Shown here in pieces: positions 34,251-43,261 of a stretch of DNA of 50,384 bases (the stretch's first letter is position 1; the number at the start of each line of letters is the position of its first letter). The stretch is taken from assembly GCA_902598425.1 (NCBI GenBank), contig CACKBK010000007.1, positions 1 to 50,384 on the forward strand, in the 5' to 3' direction. A model generated the notes under the pieces. That model was not told the origin of the DNA. It saw only the letters and a program-made list of their open reading frames with translations, and ran no database searches. Position numbers and translations under genes: made by a program. Source of the stretch: an uncultured Pelagibacteraceae bacterium. Its GTDB lineage: Bacteria; Pseudomonadota; Alphaproteobacteria; Pelagibacterales; Pelagibacteraceae.

Positions 34251-34317
34251 AAAATCTAGCTTTTAGCATACCATAATAACTCATTGGAAATTTAAAATTT
34301 GTCACTAAATATAAAGT

Positions 34318-34998
34318 ATGAGTCTAGACAAACATTATATGCCAAAAAATTTTAGTGACAAGGTTGCACTTGGTTTCACTAAATTTTTAAGATTTCTTGC
34401 TGATACTTTTTTCAAAAAAAGATACGGCCATAGAGCTGTAGTTCTTGAAACGGTTGCAGCAGTGCCAGGTATGGTTGCTGGAATGTTACTTCACCTTAAA
34501 TCTTTAAGAAAAATGCAAGATGATAGAGGATGGATTAAAATTTTATTAGACGAAGCTGAAAATGAACGAATGCATCTAATGACTTTTATACATATTGCAA
34601 AACCAACTTTGATTGAAAGAATTATTATAATGATAGCTCAATTCATTTTTATTATCACTTATGCGATAATTTTTATTGCATCACAAAGAACTGCTCATAG
34701 AATAGTAGGATACTTTGAAGAAGAAGCTGTTAGAAGTTACACAGAATATTTAAATGAGTTAGAGACGGGTAAAATTAAAAATATCCCCGCACCTGAAATT
34801 GCTATAAATTATTGGAACCTACCACTCAATGCAACTCTGAAAGATGTTGTAAAAGTTATAAGAGACGATGAAGCAGGACACAGAGATGTAAATCATAGTT
34901 TCGCAGATATAATCAATAGTAAAATTAAACCAAAATCAGAAGAAAATAAAAATAAAGAGCAAATTAAAGATGCTCAATCATTGAAAGAAAATAATTAA
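34318..34998 (+). CDS. aox: Alternative oxidase (diiron ubiquinol oxidase)
   Basis: A 226-residue membrane-bound quinol oxidase that reduces oxygen to water without pumping protons. All iron ligands appear: Glu44 in VLETVAAVPGMV, Glu83 and His86 in ENERMHLMTF, the GYFEEEAVRSYTEYL helix, and Glu185/His188 in DDEAGHRDVNHSFAD. A hydrophobic stretch near 100-121 anchors it. The last ~25 residues are a Lys/Glu-rich tail beyond the usual end. A Shine-Dalgarno-equipped cupredoxin gene follows 9 bases later, likely in the same transcript. Such oxidases are known in marine bacteria; here the role may be relief of an over-reduced quinone pool. Confidence 0.96.
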   Translation: MSLDKHYMPKNFSDKVALGFTKFLRFLADTFFKKRYGHRAVVLETVAAVPGMVAGMLLHLKSLRKMQDDRGWIKILLDEAENERMHLMTFIHIAKPTLIERIIIMIAQFIFIITYAIIFIASQRTAHRIVGYFEEEAVRSYTEYLNELETGKIKNIPAPEIAINYWNLPLNATLKDVVKVIRDDEAGHRDVNHSFADIINSKIKPKSEENKNKEQIKDAQSLKENN

Positions 34999-35007
34999 AG
35001 GAGATTT

Positions 35008-35511
35008 ATGAAATTTTTAAAATTAGTAATAATTTTTATACTTTTTAATACAACATCTTTTGCTGATAAAAATATGAAAATTGGATCAAAGGGAAAGTTA
35101 AGCGAAGTTGACAGAGTAATTAAAGTTAAAATGTATGATAACTATTATGAGCCTAAATCTTTTAGCATTAAAAAAGGTGAAACAATAAAATTCGAAGTGG
35201 TTAATGCAGGAGAACTTGTTCATGAATTCAATATTGCAAATGCAATGATGCATAAAAAACATCGTCCAGAAATGGAAAGGATGGTTGAAAATGAAATATT
35301 ACTTGCAGACTCAATTGATAGAGAAAAAATGAAGAAGATGGCAAAAATGGATAAAGCTATGGGCCACTCACACAGCAACAGTGTTCTATTAGCTCCTAAA
35401 GAAAAAGGTGATTTGGTTTGGAAATTTGATAATGCAATGAATATTGAAATTGCATGCAATGTGCCTGGTCATTATGAAATAGGAATGATTGCTAAAGTGC
35501 AATTAGACTAA
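35008..35511 (+). CDS. Secreted cupredoxin-domain copper-binding protein
   Basis: A 167-residue periplasmic protein. A signal peptide ends at FNTTSFA (residue ~19). The cupredoxin copper ligands are His72 (ELVHEFNI), Cys150 and His155 (ACNVPGHYEIGM) and Met160. A Met- and His-rich insert (residues ~80-122, with MMHKKHRPEMERM and GHSHS) sits between the first and second ligand strands, common in copper-carrying forms. Preceded by AAAGGAG Shine-Dalgarno at 34997-35003. Its location after alternative oxidase suggests electron transfer or copper supply, although AOX itself uses iron. Confidence 0.9.
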   Translation: MKFLKLVIIFILFNTTSFADKNMKIGSKGKLSEVDRVIKVKMYDNYYEPKSFSIKKGETIKFEVVNAGELVHEFNIANAMMHKKHRPEMERMVENEILLADSIDREKMKKMAKMDKAMGHSHSNSVLLAPKEKGDLVWKFDNAMNIEIACNVPGHYEIGMIAKVQLD

Positions 35512-35537
35512 CTATTTCAATTATTAATCTCAAATAA

Positions 35538-35981
35538 ATGAGCTCTGAAACTATAAACTTTAATTGGTCGTGTAAGCATACTTGGAAAAGAAGTGCTAAA
35601 AACACAGCTTGGTGTTTGCTTGGTTGTGCAATTGGTGACTTTGGAACTATATTATTTTTTCAAATTACAAAAATACCATTTCCTGTTTTAGGAATAATGA
35701 CCCTTGCAATCATTAATGGTTTGATAACCAGTATTATTTTAGAAACTATAATTTTATTAAAACAAAATTTTAAATTTTCTAATGCTTTAAAAACAGCATT
35801 AGGAATGAGCTTTATCTCTATGATTAGTATGGAAGTTGCAATGAATTTAACTGATTATCTACTTACTGGTGGTGCCATACTTACATGGTGGGTGGTACCA
35901 ATTATGCTTATCGTGGGATTTTTAACACCTTGGCCTTACAATTATTGGAGATTAAAGAAGTTTAATATTAGTTGTCATTAA
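35538..35981 (+). CDS. DUF4396-like membrane protein
   Basis: A 147-residue protein with about four hydrophobic helices. It begins with a soluble stretch, then WKRSAKNTAWCLLGCAIGDFGTILFF, where a Cys-x-x-x-Cys in the first helix fits DUF4396. TLAIINGLITSIILET and GMSFISMISMEVAMN follow, the latter with Met residues inside a helix. The function of the family is not established. The in-helix Cys and Met residues could bind copper, which would match the cupredoxin 27 bases upstream; this is inference. Confidence 0.7.
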   Translation: MSSETINFNWSCKHTWKRSAKNTAWCLLGCAIGDFGTILFFQITKIPFPVLGIMTLAIINGLITSIILETIILLKQNFKFSNALKTALGMSFISMISMEVAMNLTDYLLTGGAILTWWVVPIMLIVGFLTPWPYNYWRLKKFNISCH

Positions 35982-36033
35982 AACTTTACTTTTAAAAGAA
36001 TTTAACCATAAATTGGAAAATAATTTTTGTGTA

Positions 36034-38187
36034 ATGTCGTCAAAAAATTTTTTTTTATTAGTTGTATTTTTCTTATTTATATTTAGTTCTAAATCATTTG
36101 CAGTTTTACCGTTTAAACAATCAAAAGTAATATCCACAGGTTATTCTCCTAATATCAAAGCAGTAAGAGGTATAAATTTTAAACCAGACGGAACTAGGAT
36201 GTATATTACTAATCGTATATCTGATACAGACCAAAATGCGCGAGTAACTCAATATACACTTACAACACCGTTTGATATAAGCACAGCAACAGATCCTGTT
36301 TCAACAAACTTAGTAGGTGATGGTGGTTCTATTCCACAAATGAAATTGCCACATGCAATTGAATTTAAACCTGATGGAACAAGAATTTTTGTTACAACCA
36401 ATAAAGATCCAACTTCGGTATATCAGTTTAAACTATCTACTCCTTGGGACACTACTACATTAGAATTTGAATTAAGATTGACAGTAGATTTAACAGGCGC
36501 AGATAACGAAGATCAAGTAAGAGCATTAACGTTTAAACCAGATGGAACACGTATGTTCGTAGGTGGCATGAGGATAGATGTAATAAGAGAGTATATTTTA
36601 ACAACTCCTTTTGATCTATCTGATGTCTCAGTAGGAGCTATATCAACAGTCGACCTAGAGGATGCTGATGACAGCATGAGAAATATTCAATTTAACTCTG
36701 ATGGAACTAAGCTTTATATCGCTGGTGATGATAACAATGACATGAAGATGTATTCTTTAAGCACACCTTATGATGTTACTACTTTATCATCTACTTTTAC
36801 CACATTTGATTTAGGTAGTAGATTTTCTAATATGAGAGGTTTTATATTTGCATTTAACTTTACAAGACTTTTTGTTACCGATGATACCGAAGCAACAAAT
36901 ACAATTTTTGAATATAGCCTAGAATGTGCTGGTACAATTACTTGTAATGATCCATCAAAAGACGATGATATAAAAGCTATAATCGAAGCCAACGCAGAAT
37001 TATCAAAACGTGCTATCAAGAATAGTACTCTTCCAATATTTCATAGAATAGAATGGTTAAGAAGACATAAGAACAAGGATAATTTAAATAATTTAAATGC
37101 TGAAATAGATTTTACAAATGAGAAAATTACTAGATTAGTTAGTGCTCTAAAAAATTTAAAGAAAGAAAAAGACAGAAGTTATAATAGTGATGATTGGTTT
37201 CAATGGAGCGAAGGTAGGATTAGTTTAGGAAAAAAAAATGAAAGTAACGACTCCTCCAGAGACATAGAAAGTTACGGTCTTTCAATTGGTGCAGATAAAA
37301 TTAAAAAAGAAGACAGAGATACAATGTATGGTTATGTTTTTCAGTATGGAAAAGAAAATATTGATATAGGTGGGCAAGGAACAGGATTAAATACTAATTC
37401 TTATGGCTTGGCTATTTATGGTACGAAAATTGATAACGATGATTTTTTTGCAGATGGTATTATTGGACTAAGTTTATTAGATATTGATCACAATAGAGTC
37501 ACTTTTGGCAATACTTTAACAGGAGACAGAGAAGGAAGACAAATATTTGGCTCAGTTAATGTTGGAAAAAGATTACATGACGAAAAAATGAACTTAAACC
37601 CTGGAATTAAATTAGATTTTGGATATACAAAACTAAAAGCTTTTAGGGAAAAAACAATTACAGGTGATAGCATAACCGATGTATTAATTTATAGAGACCA
37701 AAATATTAAATCTGCTTTGGCTTCAATTGGTTTTCTTTTCGATACTACTGATAAAAAAGAGGATAAAATAATTAATCATCATGGAAGATTAGAATATGTT
37801 GGTGATATAAGCCCATCCTCAAGTGCAGAATTTTATTATGTTAATAATCAAAATAGTATTTATAATTATAGAGTAAATAATTATTCAAAACATAATTATA
37901 GAATTGGTTATGGTTTTGATATTACTTCAATTAAAGGCTGGTCTATTGTCACAAACTTTGAAAGATTTGGTGCTAGAGGAAAAGGTTATAGCAACGAAAT
38001 TTATTTGTCAGTAGGATATGTTCCAATAGATGATACAGAATATGCTATGAATTTAGATAATGACAAGGCATCTCTAATTTATATAAGAAATTTAAACGGA
38101 TTTGATATCAAAATGAGCTCAAATTATAATTTGCTGAGTGAAATCCCAGATTATGGTGCAATTTTAGAAATATCCAATAAATTTTAA
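36034..38187 (+). CDS. Autotransporter-like protein with propeller-type passenger (paralogue 3)
   Basis: A 717-residue protein from the ATG at 36034; the longer frame to a TTG at 36013 places residues before the signal peptide FLLVVFFLFIFSSKSFA. The passenger has five regular repeats such as INFKPDGTRMYITN, IEFKPDGTRIFVTT, LTFKPDGTRMFVGG and IQFNSDGTKLYIAG, the fifth degenerate, each followed by segments like TTPFDIST. The passenger closes with LECAGTITC. The linker HRIEWLRRHKNKDNL leads into a barrel starting WFQWSEGRISLGKK and ending in Phe. Its repeats are the most regular of the three paralogues. The 3' end overlaps the phosphorylase gene by 4 bases. Confidence 0.82.
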   Translation: MSSKNFFLLVVFFLFIFSSKSFAVLPFKQSKVISTGYSPNIKAVRGINFKPDGTRMYITNRISDTDQNARVTQYTLTTPFDISTATDPVSTNLVGDGGSIPQMKLPHAIEFKPDGTRIFVTTNKDPTSVYQFKLSTPWDTTTLEFELRLTVDLTGADNEDQVRALTFKPDGTRMFVGGMRIDVIREYILTTPFDLSDVSVGAISTVDLEDADDSMRNIQFNSDGTKLYIAGDDNNDMKMYSLSTPYDVTTLSSTFTTFDLGSRFSNMRGFIFAFNFTRLFVTDDTEATNTIFEYSLECAGTITCNDPSKDDDIKAIIEANAELSKRAIKNSTLPIFHRIEWLRRHKNKDNLNNLNAEIDFTNEKITRLVSALKNLKKEKDRSYNSDDWFQWSEGRISLGKKNESNDSSRDIESYGLSIGADKIKKEDRDTMYGYVFQYGKENIDIGGQGTGLNTNSYGLAIYGTKIDNDDFFADGIIGLSLLDIDHNRVTFGNTLTGDREGRQIFGSVNVGKRLHDEKMNLNPGIKLDFGYTKLKAFREKTITGDSITDVLIYRDQNIKSALASIGFLFDTTDKKEDKIINHHGRLEYVGDISPSSSAEFYYVNNQNSIYNYRVNNYSKHNYRIGYGFDITSIKGWSIVTNFERFGARGKGYSNEIYLSVGYVPIDDTEYAMNLDNDKASLIYIRNLNGFDIKMSSNYNLLSEIPDYGAILEISNKF

Positions 38188-39905
38188 TTTGATAGCCAAA
38201 TAGTTTGAAAAGGATCTAAGGCAATATTATTTTTACTAACTGTAGTTCCAATTATTAATTCTTTGCACTTTTTATTTTTTAGTTGAATTTTAATATTTTG
38301 AGTTTTTGAACTCAAATTAGAAATACATATTACAGTTTGTTTTTTATCTAAGCTTATTCTTTTAAATGCAAATATCTTTGGTCCAAGATTCATAGTTTTT
38401 CTCGTAGCATTAGGATGAAAAGCTTTATTTTTCCGCTTGATATTTAAAAAATTGGTTATTTCCTCATAAATTAAATATTGTTTTGAGTTTTTGTTCTTAA
38501 GTAATTTATTTAAACGTTCTGAACTCCATTTATATCTGTTAAGGTCTCTTTTGTTATTTGAAATAATGTATTTATTAATGTCATTCGAAGTTCCAAACAT
38601 TGAATTAAAATAAACTGCTGGAATACCTTCAAAAGAGATCATTATTGCATGAGCACATAGATATCTTGCATAATGAAACTTTCCTTTAGGATCATAATCT
38701 GTTTTTTGAAAGGCATTAAATAAAGTAATATTAGCTTCATATACTTTTTTTGATTTTCCTTGAACTTTTCTAAATGAGAATTCTCCACCGTTTTTTTTAA
38801 GTCTTTTAAACATTTTATTGATGGCATCTTTATTTAAAAGGCCTTCAACCGGCCTCATACCAATACCATCATGTGATGCAATAAAGTTTAGATAACTGTT
38901 GCCTAATTTGTTTTGTGGTAGTTTTTTACTCCAAGAAGTTATTTTTCTACTATCTTCAAATAATAAAGAATGAACCAAAAGGGGAGGTAATGAAAAATTA
39001 TATATCCAGTTTGCCTCATCATTATTACCAAAGTAACTAATATTTTCTTTTTCAGGTAAGTTTGTTTCGGTTACAATTATTGCTGGTTTGTTTAAGCTAT
39101 TACAAACAATTCTTAATATTTTAATGATTTCGTGAGTTTGTTTTAAATTTATACATTTAGTTCCGCTTTCTTTCCATAGATAAGCTATAGCATCCAATCT
39201 AAATATATTTACTCCATGATTAATCAAATTAATTATAATTTTGATAAATCTAATTAAAACTTTTGGATTTTTAAAATTTAAATCGATCTGATCATTACTA
39301 AATGTTCGCCAAAGATATCTATTTTCACCAAAAATATTTACTTTCTTTAATAAACGATGTTCTCTTGGTCTGACTACATTTTTAGAATTAAATTTCTTAT
39401 TAACAGTAAAAAAATAATTTTTTCCTGGTGAATTGTTTCTTAAGTAGTTTTTAAACCAAAGGCCCCTGGATGATGAATGATTAATTACAACATCAGCCAT
39501 AATAAAACTATTTTTTGAAAAACCTTTAATATCATTCCATTTACCTAATCTTGGATCAATTTTATAATGATCCTTTACTGCAAAACCACTGTCGCTACTT
39601 GATGGATAAAAGGGTAGAAAGTGAACAGAGTTGAAGAATTTACTTAAGTATTTTTTATGAAACTTTTTAAACTCAGCAATAGATTTATTCGTTTTTGTGC
39701 CTAAAACACTATCCCCATAACAAATTAAGAGTGATGTTTTTTCTGATAAATTAAAATTTTTCTTTGATTTTTTTATTTTATTGGACTTACCAATGGTTTT
39801 AACTATCTCATCAGTAAAGCTTAGCAATTCTTGATTAGTAAAGTTTGGTTTGTAAATTTTTTTTAGTTTAATAGTAATTTGATTTCGAATTTCTGAGGAA
39901 TTCAT
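38184..39905 (-). CDS. GH13 sucrose-phosphorylase-family enzyme, probable glucosylglycerate phosphorylase
   Basis: A 573-residue (beta/alpha)8-barrel of the GH13_18 phosphorylase group. Catalytic residues: nucleophile Asp238 (NIFRLDAIAYLWKE), acid/base Glu280 (IIVTETNLP), stabiliser Asp346 (IASHDGIGM). Family segments VHFLPFYPSSSDSGFAV and MADVVINHSS are clear. Members cleave sucrose, glucosylglycerol or glucosylglycerate with phosphate to give glucose 1-phosphate. Genes for glucosyl-3-phosphoglycerate synthase and a matching phosphatase lie directly upstream, so glucosylglycerate is the likely substrate. The start overlaps the GpgS stop by 1 base (TAATG). Confidence 0.85.
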   Translation of the reverse strand: MNSSEIRNQITIKLKKIYKPNFTNQELLSFTDEIVKTIGKSNKIKKSKKNFNLSEKTSLLICYGDSVLGTKTNKSIAEFKKFHKKYLSKFFNSVHFLPFYPSSSDSGFAVKDHYKIDPRLGKWNDIKGFSKNSFIMADVVINHSSSRGLWFKNYLRNNSPGKNYFFTVNKKFNSKNVVRPREHRLLKKVNIFGENRYLWRTFSNDQIDLNFKNPKVLIRFIKIIINLINHGVNIFRLDAIAYLWKESGTKCINLKQTHEIIKILRIVCNSLNKPAIIVTETNLPEKENISYFGNNDEANWIYNFSLPPLLVHSLLFEDSRKITSWSKKLPQNKLGNSYLNFIASHDGIGMRPVEGLLNKDAINKMFKRLKKNGGEFSFRKVQGKSKKVYEANITLFNAFQKTDYDPKGKFHYARYLCAHAIMISFEGIPAVYFNSMFGTSNDINKYIISNNKRDLNRYKWSSERLNKLLKNKNSKQYLIYEEITNFLNIKRKNKAFHPNATRKTMNLGPKIFAFKRISLDKKQTVICISNLSSKTQNIKIQLKNKKCKELIIGTTVSKNNIALDPFQTIWLSN

Positions 39906-41125
39906 TATTTATGTTTTTTATTATCCTCATCAACAGCATATTTTAATCTTTCTAGAAAATCTGGTATTGCACTTTTAACTCTACTCCATGTTGGTATAAA
40001 CGGTGTATCCATAGGATTTTTAAAAAACGACTCACCAGCTTTCATTATGTTCAAAGCAAACAATTCAACCGCTTTTTCCTCATTATGAGAATCAAATTTC
40101 AAACCATTCATTTCGGCATCACTTCTATAAGTATCAATTAAATCTAAAGCAGATCTATAATAAGTTGCTTTTAAAGATCTAAACGTTTCAAGACTAAATG
40201 AGTTACCCTGAGTAGCGAGTTTCCTTATTAAAGTTTTAATAATGTCAGTGGACATTCTTGATAGACCTTTTTTGTCATTATTTGCTGAAAGATCTTGATG
40301 TTTATGATCATAGGTGTCAGCTAAATCAACTTGGCAAATATTATTCGGAGAAAAATTTCTTTGCATCTCAGATAAAACTCCAACCTCAATTCCCCAGTCT
40401 GATGATATCCTTAACTCTGGTAAAACGTTTCTTCTAAAAGAGAATTCTCCAGCTAAAGGATATTTAAAAGATTTCATGAATTCTAAATAATCACTCTTGC
40501 CAATTGTTTTTTCTAAAGCTGTAATTAATGGAAATACTAAAAGCCTTGCTACACGCCCATTCATTTTGCCTTTTGCAATTCTTGGATAATATCCTTTACA
40601 AAATTCGAAGTTAAACAGTGGATTCACAACTGGATAAAAAAGCTTTGCAAGTAATCGTCTATCGTAAGTTTTAATATCACAGTCATGCAATGCTACAGAC
40701 CGAGCACTATCTCTTGCGATACACATACCAAGACAGTACCAAACATTTCTTCCTTTACCATGTTCATTAGGTGCGAGGTTTTTTTTCCTTAATTCGTTAT
40801 GTAATTTTTTTAATCTTGGTCCATCGTTCCATAAAATTGAAAATGGTGTTTTTAACTTTTTAAAAAACCTATATGCCTTATCAGCTTGTTTTCTGTTTGC
40901 TTTATCAAGACCAATAATTATGTGGCTTAGATAATTTACTTTACTGATTTCGTTAACAATTTTTGGGAGCGCGTCTCCTTCAAGCTCAGAGTATAGACTT
41001 GGTAAGATTAATTCCATTTTTCTTTCTTTAGAAAATTTTAGTAAATCCTTTTCTATATCTTTGGTCGATTTTGTACCAAAGTCATGTAAACTCGAAATAA
41101 TTCCATTTTGTGAAAAATCACCCAT
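39905..41125 (-). CDS. gpgS: Glucosyl-3-phosphoglycerate synthase (GT81)
   Basis: A 406-residue GT-A glycosyltransferase. Nucleotide-sugar motif LILPSLYSELEGDALPKIV (residues 39-57) and the metal-binding Asp-x-Asp (ALHDCDIKTYD, Asp148 and Asp150) match GpgS. The C-terminal half has GIEVGVLSEM and DTYDHKHQDL, also conserved. It joins glucose from NDP-glucose to 3-phosphoglycerate, the first step to the osmolyte glucosylglycerate. The phosphatase gene is 8 bases upstream and the phosphorylase gene overlaps downstream. The osmolyte holds no nitrogen, an advantage in poor waters. Confidence 0.9.
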   Translation of the reverse strand: MGDFSQNGIISSLHDFGTKSTKDIEKDLLKFSKERKMELILPSLYSELEGDALPKIVNEISKVNYLSHIIIGLDKANRKQADKAYRFFKKLKTPFSILWNDGPRLKKLHNELRKKNLAPNEHGKGRNVWYCLGMCIARDSARSVALHDCDIKTYDRRLLAKLFYPVVNPLFNFEFCKGYYPRIAKGKMNGRVARLLVFPLITALEKTIGKSDYLEFMKSFKYPLAGEFSFRRNVLPELRISSDWGIEVGVLSEMQRNFSPNNICQVDLADTYDHKHQDLSANNDKKGLSRMSTDIIKTLIRKLATQGNSFSLETFRSLKATYYRSALDLIDTYRSDAEMNGLKFDSHNEEKAVELFALNIMKAGESFFKNPMDTPFIPTWSRVKSAIPDFLERLKYAVDEDNKKHK

Positions 41126-41133
41126 AATAATTT

Positions 41134-41949
41134 TTAATCACTTTGTTTAATTTTATCTAGCGCCATTTTGACAACTTCTAGCCACCCATTTGGAGCCAAA
41201 TTTTTTGATACTATACAGTTATTAATATTAATTGTATCTAAAAGAAACTTATCATTGAAAACAAGACATGGAAAATCACTATTTTTTAACATTTCTAAAT
41301 CATTATAATTATCTCCCACACCAATAGTTTTAACGTTACCTTCAGTTTTTTTCAAAATTTTTATAACTTTATTCATGGCTTTTAATTTGCTTACTTTATC
41401 GCATAAATTTATTACACGCCCACCTTCATGAAGAGACAGTCCAATATCTTTTATAACATTAAAAAAGTTTTTTTTTTGTTCGTTATTTCCTTTAAATAAG
41501 ATTGGAATTGAATATTTTCTTGTAAAAGCATTTTTAAGTTTATTATGTTTTAAACCTAAAATTTTACTTTGCATATTTTTTTCCATTTTTGATATAAATT
41601 TACATTTAGTTCTTAAATTTTCTGGAGTTTCTTTCTTGAAAATTTTTAAAATAAGCTCTTTTTCTCTGCCGAGAATTATTTCATCAGGTAAATTTTTATT
41701 TATTAAATTTAGACCATGAATCGCCGATCCATTCTCTGTAATAAAAGGAATATTAATACCTAATTCTTTAATAAAGTTAAATAACTCAGCATTAGTTTTG
41801 CTAGTGTTAGGAATTATTGTTATTCCATTATTTATAAGGCTCTTAATGTAGTCTTTAATCTCATCAAATTTGAAAGTGTCTCTATTTAAAAGTGTACCAT
41901 CCAAATCAGTAAAAATAACTACTGAAGTCTTTTTAATTGGTCTTATCAC
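41134..41949 (-). CDS. HAD-IIB phosphatase, probable glucosyl-3-phosphoglycerate phosphatase (MpgP-like)
   Basis: A 271-residue HAD-IIB hydrolase. Motif I is VIFTDLDGTLLNRDT (Asp15 nucleophile, Asp17), motif II lies in IIPNTSKTNAEL, and the metal-binding motif IV is GVGDNYNDLEML. The cap with NIPFITENGSAIHG matches mannosyl-3-phosphoglycerate phosphatase of the MpgP/YedP group. With GpgS 8 bases downstream it most likely removes the phosphate from glucosyl-3-phosphoglycerate to release the osmolyte. The first base of the gene overlaps the HpsN-like stop, so the four genes are one transcription unit. Confidence 0.87.
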   Translation of the reverse strand: MIRPIKKTSVVIFTDLDGTLLNRDTFKFDEIKDYIKSLINNGITIIPNTSKTNAELFNFIKELGINIPFITENGSAIHGLNLINKNLPDEIILGREKELILKIFKKETPENLRTKCKFISKMEKNMQSKILGLKHNKLKNAFTRKYSIPILFKGNNEQKKNFFNVIKDIGLSLHEGGRVINLCDKVSKLKAMNKVIKILKKTEGNVKTIGVGDNYNDLEMLKNSDFPCLVFNDKFLLDTININNCIVSKNLAPNGWLEVVKMALDKIKQSD

Positions 41950-43235
41950 TAATTTGAGTAACCGTATTTTCTTAGTCTTACATCACCAGTTCTTGCGTGA
42001 GCTTCCATTCCTTCATATCTGGAAATTCTGGCCGCTGCTGCACCAACTTCTTTCGTAGACTCTTTAGTCATTCTTTGAAAACTCAAAGTTTTGATAAACT
42101 TTCCAACAAATAATCCACCTGTGTACCGACCTGCACCTTTTGTTGGTAAAATATGATTTGTGCCAGAACACTTGTCTCCATATGCAACAGTTGTTTCCTC
42201 GCCAATAAAGAGAGATCCATAATTTTTAAGTCTATCGTGGAACCATTTAAGATTTTTAGTTTGAACTTCTAAATGTTCAGGAGCATATTCGTCACTAATA
42301 GAGGCCATCTCCTCGTCGGTATCACATAAAATAACCTCGCCGTAATCTCTCCATGCTGCCTCTGCACTAGCTCTTGGCATTTCAGGTAACTCTGAAATTA
42401 ATTCTGGAACTCTTTTCATTACATCTTCTGCAAGCTTTTTACTCGTTGTATAAAGCCATGCTGGAGAATTATATCCATGCTCAGCTTGTCCTACTAAATC
42501 TACAGCAACAATTTCAGGATCAGCAGTTTCATCTGCAATAACCGCAATCTCAGTTGGTCCTGCAAACAAATCAATTCCAACTTTTCCAAATAAAATTCTC
42601 TTTGCCTCAGCAACAAATTGATTACCAGGTCCTACCAATATATCTGCTGGTGTATTTCCAAACATTCCATAAGTCATTGCAGCGATAGCTGGAACACCAC
42701 CTAAATTTAAAATCTTATCTGCACCACACAAATTAGCTGTATAAATGATTGCAGGATGAGCACCCACTTTTTCTTTTGGTGGAGAGCAAGCAATAATATT
42801 TTTAACACCAGCCACTTTAGCTGTTGTAACACTCATTACAGCAGAGGCTATATGCGCAAATCTTCCTCCAGGTATATAGCAACCTGCAGTATTTACCGGT
42901 ATAAGTTTCTGACCAGCATACAAACCTTTTGACAGCTCAACCTCAAAATCTTGACCATAATTTTTTAATTGTGCTTCTGCAAACTTTCTAACTCTTTCAT
43001 AAGAGAATTGAACGTCATCTTTTGTTTTTTGATCTAGAGATTTTTTAATTTCATCTATTCTTTCTTTGGAAACTATTATTTCTCCGTCATACTTATCAAA
43101 TTTTTTAGTTAGCTCTTTACAGCCATCTTCCCTTGATTTTTCTAAATCATTAAGAAGTTTTTGTACTATATCTTTTGTTTTGTTGTCGTCCGTTGAAGAT
43201 GTTTTTGGTGACTTTTTAAGATATTTAATTGGCAT
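41949..43235 (-). CDS. HisD-family dehydrogenase, HpsN-like (sulfopropanediol 3-dehydrogenase)
   Basis: A 428-residue NAD-dependent zinc enzyme of the histidinol dehydrogenase fold. Conserved residues are in GPTEIAVIADE, VGQAEHGYNSPAWL (Gln and His zinc ligands), YAPEHLEVQ (catalytic Glu and His), YGDKCSGTNHILPT (Asp ligand) and GMEAHARTGD. The IPVNTAGCYIPGGRFAHIAS segment and the YLKK start resemble HpsN, which oxidises dihydroxypropanesulfonate to sulfolactate, more than true HisD. No other his gene is near. It heads the operon with the glucosylglycerate genes. Which substrate it uses is inferred from motif similarity. Confidence 0.8.
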   Translation of the reverse strand: MPIKYLKKSPKTSSTDDNKTKDIVQKLLNDLEKSREDGCKELTKKFDKYDGEIIVSKERIDEIKKSLDQKTKDDVQFSYERVRKFAEAQLKNYGQDFEVELSKGLYAGQKLIPVNTAGCYIPGGRFAHIASAVMSVTTAKVAGVKNIIACSPPKEKVGAHPAIIYTANLCGADKILNLGGVPAIAAMTYGMFGNTPADILVGPGNQFVAEAKRILFGKVGIDLFAGPTEIAVIADETADPEIVAVDLVGQAEHGYNSPAWLYTTSKKLAEDVMKRVPELISELPEMPRASAEAAWRDYGEVILCDTDEEMASISDEYAPEHLEVQTKNLKWFHDRLKNYGSLFIGEETTVAYGDKCSGTNHILPTKGAGRYTGGLFVGKFIKTLSFQRMTKESTKEVGAAAARISRYEGMEAHARTGDVRLRKYGYSN

Positions 43236-43261
43236 AATTTTATAAACTTTTAAATCAAAAG

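Noticed and set aside
36013-36033. TTG start seven codons upstream of autotransporter paralogue 3
   Set aside because: It adds residues in front of a good signal peptide; the ATG at 36034 gives the standard layout.
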